A stretch of 11,433 bases of DNA. Origin: CAYPTI01 sp964413525 [NCBI: uncultured bacterium]. GTDB lineage: Bacteria > T1Sed10-126. The position numbers and the translations under genes were made by a program. The stretch lies in contig CAYPTI010000055.1 of assembly GCA_964413525.1 (NCBI GenBank), positions 1-11,433 of the forward strand, written 5' to 3'. This document shows, piece by piece, positions 7,042 to 11,433 of the stretch; position 1 is the first letter of the stretch, and every line of letters begins with the position of its first letter. The notes under the pieces were generated by a model, which saw nothing but the letters and a program-made list of their open reading frames with translations, was not told the origin of the DNA and did no database searches.

Positions 7042-7731
7042 TCAATCGGAAGGATAGAAAAACATCTCCACCAAGGAGCGACCCAGTTCAACCACCGTGT
7101 CCCGGCCGTCCTCCCCGGTCTCCAGGTTCTCAAACCAGCGGTCCGGCACCGACTCGCCGCTGACGCTGGAACAGCCGAGGGTGCCGGCCGCCGTCGCGGG
7201 ATTCACCGGGGTTCCCTCGTTCAGCAGGTCCCGAATGGATTCGTACCGCTTCGTCCAGTATCCGACCGGTTCCCGGAACCGGTCGGGTTCCGGACCGTAC
7301 ACGAGCCCCAGCGGGGCCGTCCGCATGGACGCTCCGTTGCCAAAACTTCCGCCGTCGAAGATCCGATTCGACGCCTCGGCCGGGTCGACCCCCTCCCACA
7401 GGTTCATCACCCGCCGGGTCCCCCGTCCGTAGCCCCGGTTGGGGTCATAATGGTCGAGAAAGCTCCGGGCGAGGACCTGCCGGTCGATTCCCTCGCTGCG
7501 CACCATGGACCGGGCCAGGGCGATCATCATCTGGGTGTCGTCAGTGTAGGTACCGGCCCCCAGTCGCGCGTCCAGCATCTCGTCAACCCGACCGTGGCGC
7601 TGCTTGATCCGGTCGGCCGGCCAGCCCTCGACCGGCATCCCCAGGGCATCCCCGACGAAGGTCCCGATCAGCGAACCGGAGGCGTGGTCCTTGAGCCTCT
7701 CCGGATCAGCTTCGTTCAAACCGAAGATCAT
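7042..7731 (-). CDS. ADP-ribosylglycohydrolase family protein with internal deletions
   Basis: A 229-residue member of the DraG/ARH family, which removes ADP-ribose from proteins or small molecules using two Mg2+ ions. Visible motifs are GDALG (27-31), GTYTDDTQM (60-68, first metal site), GGSFGNGASMRTAPLGL (127-143) and GCSSVSGESVP (186-196). Family members are usually near 290-310 residues. Here the ARxTHxxP segment expected after APLGL is missing near residues 150-157, and SVSGESVP runs straight into DRWFENLE, skipping the long segment that holds the conserved GGDTDT metal motif. The reading frame is kept. The product is therefore probably inactive or altered, or the gene is decaying by in-frame deletions. 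The ATG at 7731 overlaps the upstream nicotinamidase-like gene by 26 bases, with no clear ribosome-binding site, implying coupled translation. Confidence 0.85.
   Translation of the reverse strand: MIFGLNEADPERLKDHASGSLIGTFVGDALGMPVEGWPADRIKQRHGRVDEMLDARLGAGTYTDDTQMMIALARSMVRSEGIDRQVLARSFLDHYDPNRGYGRGTRRVMNLWEGVDPAEASNRIFDGGSFGNGASMRTAPLGLVYGPEPDRFREPVGYWTKRYESIRDLLNEGTPVNPATAAGTLGCSSVSGESVPDRWFENLETGEDGRDTVVELGRSLVEMFFYPSD
7262..7286. repeat. 25-nt palindrome inside the ADP-ribosylglycohydrolase gene
   Basis: CCGACCGGTTCC (7262-7273) and GGAACCGGTCGG (7275-7286) are perfect reverse complements around a single C. The repeat encodes residues 149-157, exactly where the expected ARxTH segment is absent. 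Confidence 0.9.
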
Positions 7732-8305
7732 CCGATTCGACCAGTTCGGCCTGGAACAGGAAGGACGCCTGGCGCAGGGCGGCGTGGTAGTCGAATTCGG
7801 TCAGCGCACTCACGGCGTCAACCGGGTGGACCACGTCGTAGTACCGCAGGCCGGCGCTGGCCGCCGTGTAGTGGACGCAGATGTTGGCCACCGTGCCGCA
7901 GATCACCAAGGTATCGCGATCGTTTACCTGCAGCTGATGCTCAAGCTGCGTGCCGTAGAAGCCGTCGTAGCGGGATTTTTCGAAGGTCCGATCGTCGTCC
8001 GCGGGGGACAGCTCATCCACGACTTCCCAGCCAGAGGTTCCTTTCACGCAGTGTTCCCCCCAGGTCTGAAATTCAGGATCGTCCTCGGTGTGGGTGTCGA
8101 GGGTATACCAGACGGGGACCTCCGCGTCCCGGGCCGACTCGATCAGGGAGACGATGGTCGGGATGGTGTCGGACGCCTCGGGGTTGTGCAGGGCTCCGTC
8201 CTCGTGGGCAAAATCCCTCTGCATATCGACCACCAGAAGAATTGAGTCATCGGGATCCACGGAATGGTCGGGAGCCACGCTGTATTCGGGCACCTCGATC
8301 TCCAT
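7706..8305 (-). CDS. Isochorismatase-superfamily cysteine hydrolase, probable nicotinamidase
   Basis: A 199-residue protein with the full catalytic triad of the superfamily: Asp27 (LLVVDMQRDF), Lys110 (FEKSRYDGF) and Cys143 (GTVANICVHYTA, including the cis-peptide region). A metal site like that of nicotinamidase is suggested by Asp70 and His72 (TLDTHTEDDPEF) and His85 (WGEHCVKGT). Nicotinamidase converts nicotinamide to nicotinate for NAD salvage; related ureido- or isochorismatase-type enzymes share the triad but generally lack this D-x-H...H set, so PncA activity is the best guess. It is cytosolic. ATG at 8305 is preceded by TAAGGAGG. The downstream ADP-ribosylglycohydrolase gene overlaps its end by 26 bases, so the two form an operon, fitting a role in NAD or ADP-ribose turnover. 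Confidence 0.88.
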   Translation of the reverse strand: MEIEVPEYSVAPDHSVDPDDSILLVVDMQRDFAHEDGALHNPEASDTIPTIVSLIESARDAEVPVWYTLDTHTEDDPEFQTWGEHCVKGTSGWEVVDELSPADDDRTFEKSRYDGFYGTQLEHQLQVNDRDTLVICGTVANICVHYTAASAGLRYYDVVHPVDAVSALTEFDYHAALRQASFLFQAELVESDDLRFERS

Positions 8306-8312
8306 TTTGGAG

Positions 8313-8320
8313 CCTCCTTA
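8313..8320 (-). promoter_or_regulatory. Shine-Dalgarno site of the nicotinamidase-like gene
   Basis: TAAGGAGG on the minus strand, 7 bases before ATG 8305. Confidence 0.8.
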
Positions 8321-8322
8321 TA

Positions 8323-8339
8323 GAGAATGAAAAATTCTC
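8323..8339 (-). repeat. Hairpin directly upstream of the ribosome-binding site
   Basis: GAGAAT (8323-8328) and ATTCTC (8334-8339) pair around a 5-base loop. On the minus strand the hairpin ends 2 bases before TAAGGAGG, so in an mRNA leader it could affect ribosome access. Confidence 0.5.
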
Positions 8340-8747
8340 AGTTCACCGACGAAAACTAGTGTAACCAATCCGGAATTCCGCGTGTATCGTTCGGTCCGGG
8401 GTCCCTCCGATCGTTTCGATCAGCCGGATGCTAACCCGTGCCAGGGGCACGACTTGTGTCCTCGAAGTGATTTCACCTCCCGGATCAGCTGGAGGGATCC
8501 TCCGTCCAATCAGAGTGTACGGGAAAAATGTGGGCCGAAGATGGTTCCGGATCGGCGAAATCAGCTTTGTTCGGAGACCGTATGTACACAAAATTGTCCT
8601 GATTCCCATCGAACCGGGGAAGGGAACGGTTTCTCCGCAACCAATCGGACTCAGCCTCGACGTAGGCTCCCGGGTCTCTGTCGGGGTAATGACCCACTCG
8701 ATACCCTTCGGTCGGAATCGTTCATCCACGAATGGATACGTTGACCC

Positions 8748-10082
8748 ATGGACAACGAACCTTCCCGTCAGACGGACGTGACCCTCCTCGATCGACTCCG
8801 GGAATGGATGTCTCTGCAGTCGGAGGTCCTGGTGCTCTCCGGGGCCCTCATGGTGTTCAGCCTGGCGATGCAGATGACCGGACGGTTCGTCCCGGAATAT
8901 CTTGCCGTCCTGGGCGCCACTTCGTTTGTCGTGGGGTTGTTCGGCACCCTGGAGGAGATCCTTAACGCCGTCTATCCCTACCCGGGAGGAGCGCTTTCGG
9001 ACGCCTTCGGAAGCCGGGGGGTTCTGGTCAGCTTCGGAATCGTGACCACCCTGGGGTACGGGGTCTGGGCACTGGCGCCCCGGCTCGGCGAACTGACCCT
9101 GGGTCCGCTGACGGTGCCGACCTGGGTCTGGGTCTTCGTGGGATTGTTTTTCGTTCTGGCCTGGAAGGAACTCGGGCTGGGGGCCACCTTCGCCCTGGTG
9201 AAGGACACCGTGCCGCCGAACCGGCTGGCCCGGGGATTCGCCAGCACCGAGGTGTTCCGACGAGTCGGTTACCTCGTGGGTCCCCTGATCGCTTCCGCGG
9301 TCCTTTCCTGGTACGCGGACTTCACCGCCGGCTTCCAGCTCCTGCTGGGTCTGGCGGTGGTGATCTGTCTGCTGGCCACCGTGGCGCAGCAACGAGGCTA
9401 CGACGTGGCCAGCGACCAACTGGAACCGGATTCGGAATCCGCCGACGAACCGTCCGACAGTTCGTTGGTCACGGTGCTGGAGGATTTCCGGGCCCTGCCG
9501 GCGGAACTGAAACCGTTGCTGGTAGGGGACACCCTCGTGCGAGTGGGCAACGGCATGGTGTACGTCTTCTTCATCCTCGTGATAACCCGCTACCACGAGG
9601 TGGGCTGGAGTGTGCTGGGCTGGGACTTCCCACCGGCGGCTTTCTTCGGCCTGCTGCTGGGAATCGAGATGACCGTGGCCCTGCTGATCCTGGTGCCGGC
9701 CGCCCGGCTCGGCGACGCCTACGGTCAGAAACCGGTCGTCGGGGCGGGGTTTCTGGTCTACGCGATCTTTCCGATCTTGCTGATCGCGGCTCCGTCCAAC
9801 CCCTACGTAATGATGGGCCTGTTTGCCCTCTCGGGTCTCCGGTTCGCCGGCATGCCGGCCCACAAGGCCCTGATCGTGGGTCCCGCCCGGGCGGATCGCG
9901 GCGGCGCCACCACGGGAGCCTACTACCTGATCCGAAACACCCTCCGGGCCCCGGCCCCGGCCGTCGGCGGCCTGCTGTACGGTATCTCGCCGGTCCTCTC
10001 CTTCGGCCTCGCCACGGTGATCGGTCTGACCGGAACGGTGCTGTTCCTCTCCTTCGGGGAACAATACCGACCCGGAAGCTGA
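8748..10082 (+). CDS. Major facilitator superfamily (MFS) transporter
   Basis: A 444-residue polytopic membrane protein with about 12 hydrophobic segments in two halves. The MFS motif A between helices 2 and 3 is GGALSDAFGSRG (80-91), and its second-half counterpart is RLGDAYGQKP (320-329). The halves are joined by an acidic cytoplasmic loop (LEPDSESADEPSDSS, about 225-239), in keeping with a halophilic host. MFS proteins move small solutes by secondary transport; this sequence does not reveal the substrate, and drug efflux or sugar/anion transport are equally open. The ATG at 8748 has no clear Shine-Dalgarno site, unlike most neighbours. The gene is more GC-rich at third codon positions than the minus-strand genes. 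It runs toward trkA but is separated from it by 171 bases. Confidence 0.9.
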   Translation: MDNEPSRQTDVTLLDRLREWMSLQSEVLVLSGALMVFSLAMQMTGRFVPEYLAVLGATSFVVGLFGTLEEILNAVYPYPGGALSDAFGSRGVLVSFGIVTTLGYGVWALAPRLGELTLGPLTVPTWVWVFVGLFFVLAWKELGLGATFALVKDTVPPNRLARGFASTEVFRRVGYLVGPLIASAVLSWYADFTAGFQLLLGLAVVICLLATVAQQRGYDVASDQLEPDSESADEPSDSSLVTVLEDFRALPAELKPLLVGDTLVRVGNGMVYVFFILVITRYHEVGWSVLGWDFPPAAFFGLLLGIEMTVALLILVPAARLGDAYGQKPVVGAGFLVYAIFPILLIAAPSNPYVMMGLFALSGLRFAGMPAHKALIVGPARADRGGATTGAYYLIRNTLRAPAPAVGGLLYGISPVLSFGLATVIGLTGTVLFLSFGEQYRPGS

Positions 10083-10240
10083 TCTGGGCTCTGGATTTCC
10101 TTCGGATCAACTCGGACCGGGACGGCGTCCTCTTGGCTTTGAACGGTCGTTCTCCTCATGCTCATTAACAGGTGAAAAGGAACCGATTACTATTCAACAT
10201 CTTTGCCAGACCAACAATCCAGCCGTGGATCAATGCATTC

Positions 10241-10247
10241 GGAGGAG
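10241..10247 (+). promoter_or_regulatory. Shine-Dalgarno site of the TrkA-like gene
   Basis: GGAGGAG, 6 bases before ATG 10254. It supports the chosen start. Confidence 0.75.
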
Positions 10248-10253
10248 CCCAAC

Positions 10254-11433
10254 ATGAGGTTGCTTGTCGTGGGAGCCGGACAGGTGGGTCGAACCGTGGC
10301 CGAATCGCTGGCCCGGGACCATGAGGTGGTGGTGATGGACCTCGACCCGGAACGACTCGATCGCGTCCGCTCCCAAACCGATGTCATGACGTACGATGGG
10401 GACGGCACCAGCATAGAAGACTTGAAGAACGTCAACACGGAAGACGTTGATACGGTGATCGCCAGCACCAACGACGACCAGACTAACATCCTGATCTGCA
10501 ACACCGCTCGAGCGTTGAACTCATCCGTTCAAACCATCGCCCGCGTGAAGGAAACCGGGTTCCTGCAGTCCTGGCAGCACTCCCATCGCGCATTTAACGT
10601 CAGTTTCATGGTTGGGGCGGATCACCTGACCGCCCTGGACATCTTCCGGGTCTCCGGTCTGCGCTCCGCCCGGGACGTCGAACTGTTTTGCCGCGGCCAA
10701 ATCGAAATGGCCGAATTTGACATTCCTCCTGAGAGTTCGATCGTCGGTCAAACCGTTCGGGAGGCGGACCGGTTCGAGGGCCTGACCTTCGCGGCGGTGT
10801 TCACCGGCGACACCATGGAGGTGGTCCGGGGCGACACGACCATCCGAGCCGAGGACCGGCTGCTGGTGATCGGATTGCCCGAACACGTTCAGGAGTTCGG
10901 TCGAATCCTGGACGGCCCCACCAACGGGGAGGAAGCCAGCCGGATCGTCATCCTCGGGGGTGGAGAAATCGGTCGTCAGACGGCCAAGCTCCTTCAGAAA
11001 CGGGGCGTGGAGCCCAAGCTGGTCGAGCAGAATTCCGAACGGGCGGAGTTTCTTGCCAAGGACTTACCGGGAACGCTGGTACTGGAGGACGACGCAACCG
11101 ATCCCGAGTTCCTGAAGAGCGAAGGCATCACCAGGACCCAGCTGCTCGTCGCGGCGCTGCGACCCGACGAACGCAACCTGTTGACCTCCCTGCTGGGGAA
11201 ACAGCTCGGTGCGGAGCGGGTGGTGTCGGTCGTTCACGACCAGAAATACGAATCGCTGTTTGAGCAGTCCGGCATTGACGTCGTGGTCAATCCCCGGAGG
11301 GAAGTCATTGAAGAAATTCTCCAGTACATCCGGGGGCCCGACGTAGAAAAAATTGCCTTCGTGGAACACCACCAGGGAGAAGTCATTGAAATTGAACTCC
11401 GGGCGGAAAGTTCCCTGGTGGGACGCCCCCTGA
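10254..11433 (+). CDS. trkA: TrkA-type K+ transport regulator, NAD-binding (cut by window end)
   Basis: 393 residues are visible; full-length relatives have about 445. The protein has two RCK repeats. The first NAD-binding domain has GAGQVG (7-12), the acidic end of the second strand VVVMDLD (25-31) and DGDGT (48-52). A TrkA_C domain follows at about 145-220 (MAEFDIPPESSIVGQTVREA). The second NAD-binding domain has GGGEIG (235-240), LVEQN and EDDATDPEFL. The second TrkA_C domain begins near 365 and is cut off. TrkA binds NAD(H) or other nucleotides and gates the TrkH K+ channel on the cytoplasmic side. In halophiles that keep high internal K+ this is a housekeeping role. The sequence is close in style to haloarchaeal TrkA. 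A trkH gene might lie beyond the window. GGAGGAG upstream supports ATG 10254. Confidence 0.93.
   Translation, partial: MRLLVVGAGQVGRTVAESLARDHEVVVMDLDPERLDRVRSQTDVMTYDGDGTSIEDLKNVNTEDVDTVIASTNDDQTNILICNTARALNSSVQTIARVKETGFLQSWQHSHRAFNVSFMVGADHLTALDIFRVSGLRSARDVELFCRGQIEMAEFDIPPESSIVGQTVREADRFEGLTFAAVFTGDTMEVVRGDTTIRAEDRLLVIGLPEHVQEFGRILDGPTNGEEASRIVILGGGEIGRQTAKLLQKRGVEPKLVEQNSERAEFLAKDLPGTLVLEDDATDPEFLKSEGITRTQLLVAALRPDERNLLTSLLGKQLGAERVVSVVHDQKYESLFEQSGIDVVVNPRREVIEEILQYIRGPDVEKIAFVEHHQGEVIEIELRAESSLVGRPL

Larger units (their letters stand above)
8306..8747. other. Divergent intergenic region with clustered small hairpins
   Basis: There are 442 bases between the divergent nicotinamidase-like and MFS genes, with no supported gene. 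Open frames on both strands (for example minus 8485-8697, 70 codons from GTG; plus 8428-8781) lack ribosome-binding sites and recognisable domains. Short inverted repeats lie close together: GATCG/CGATC (8409-8421), CGTGCC/GGCACG (8437-8451), GAAGTGA/TTTCACCTC-type with one mismatch (8464-8479) and GGAGG/CCTCC (8491-8503), plus the hairpin at 8323-8339. The region must hold the promoters of both flanking genes, but I see no convincing TATA box. Confidence 0.45.

Noticed and set aside
6775-7057. Short plus-strand open frames across the palindrome region
   Set aside because: They have no ribosome-binding site or recognisable domain and run across the palindrome; they look like chance frames.
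8485-8697. A 70-codon acidic minus-strand open frame between the divergent genes
   Set aside because: It has the acidic composition expected of a halophile, but it starts at GTG with no good ribosome-binding site and shows no clear codon preference; a plus-strand frame over the same bases is equally open.
8343-10064. A 573-codon minus-strand open frame
   Set aside because: It is antisense to the MFS gene, has a Gln/Gly/His/Arg-rich composition with no domain, and is explained by the GC-rich codon bias of the transporter.

Overview
The window looks like chromosomal DNA of a haloarchaeon or a close sister lineage of the Halobacteria. The clues are a TrkA-type K+ regulator and a DoxX membrane protein of haloarchaeal character, generally acidic proteins, moderately high GC, and an archaeal TATA box (TTTATATA on the minus strand) upstream of doxX. 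Unlike many haloarchaea, most genes here have strong Shine-Dalgarno sites (AAGGAGGT, GGAGGT, GGAGGAG), so the lineage cannot be fixed from this window alone.

Layout. Positions 1-8305 are coded entirely on the minus strand; 8748 to the end is on the plus strand. Read in the minus direction from 8305: (i) a nicotinamidase-like cysteine hydrolase overlapping an ADP-ribosylglycohydrolase-family gene that lacks key segments of its family; (ii) a 313-base gap holding a 40-bp perfect palindrome; (iii) a tightly coupled Mre11/SbcD-like nuclease and Rad50/SbcC-like ATPase, the ATPase having two membrane segments where a classical zinc hook would be (YhaO/YhaN-like architecture); (iv) a separately promoted DoxX protein; (v) an unrecognised 164-aa protein; (vi) a stretch that reads as a decayed gene; (vii) a DUF488 protein, a hotdog thioesterase of MenI/YdiI character and the start of a calcineurin-type phosphoesterase, probably one operon. 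A 442-base divergent region, with several small hairpins, separates this half from an MFS transporter and a TrkA-like regulator cut off by the window end.

How the genes may work together. The nicotinamidase and ADP-ribosylglycohydrolase genes suggest NAD/ADP-ribose turnover, but the latter seems to have lost part of its metal site. The Mre11/Rad50-like pair should process DNA ends or hairpins, possibly at the membrane. TrkA and MFS genes serve ion homeostasis and solute transport. The points most worth a second look are the membrane-anchored Rad50-like protein, the 40-bp palindrome in front of its operon, and the internally deleted ADP-ribosylglycohydrolase with a 25-nt palindrome at one deletion site. 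I found no tRNA, rRNA, CRISPR array or insertion sequence.
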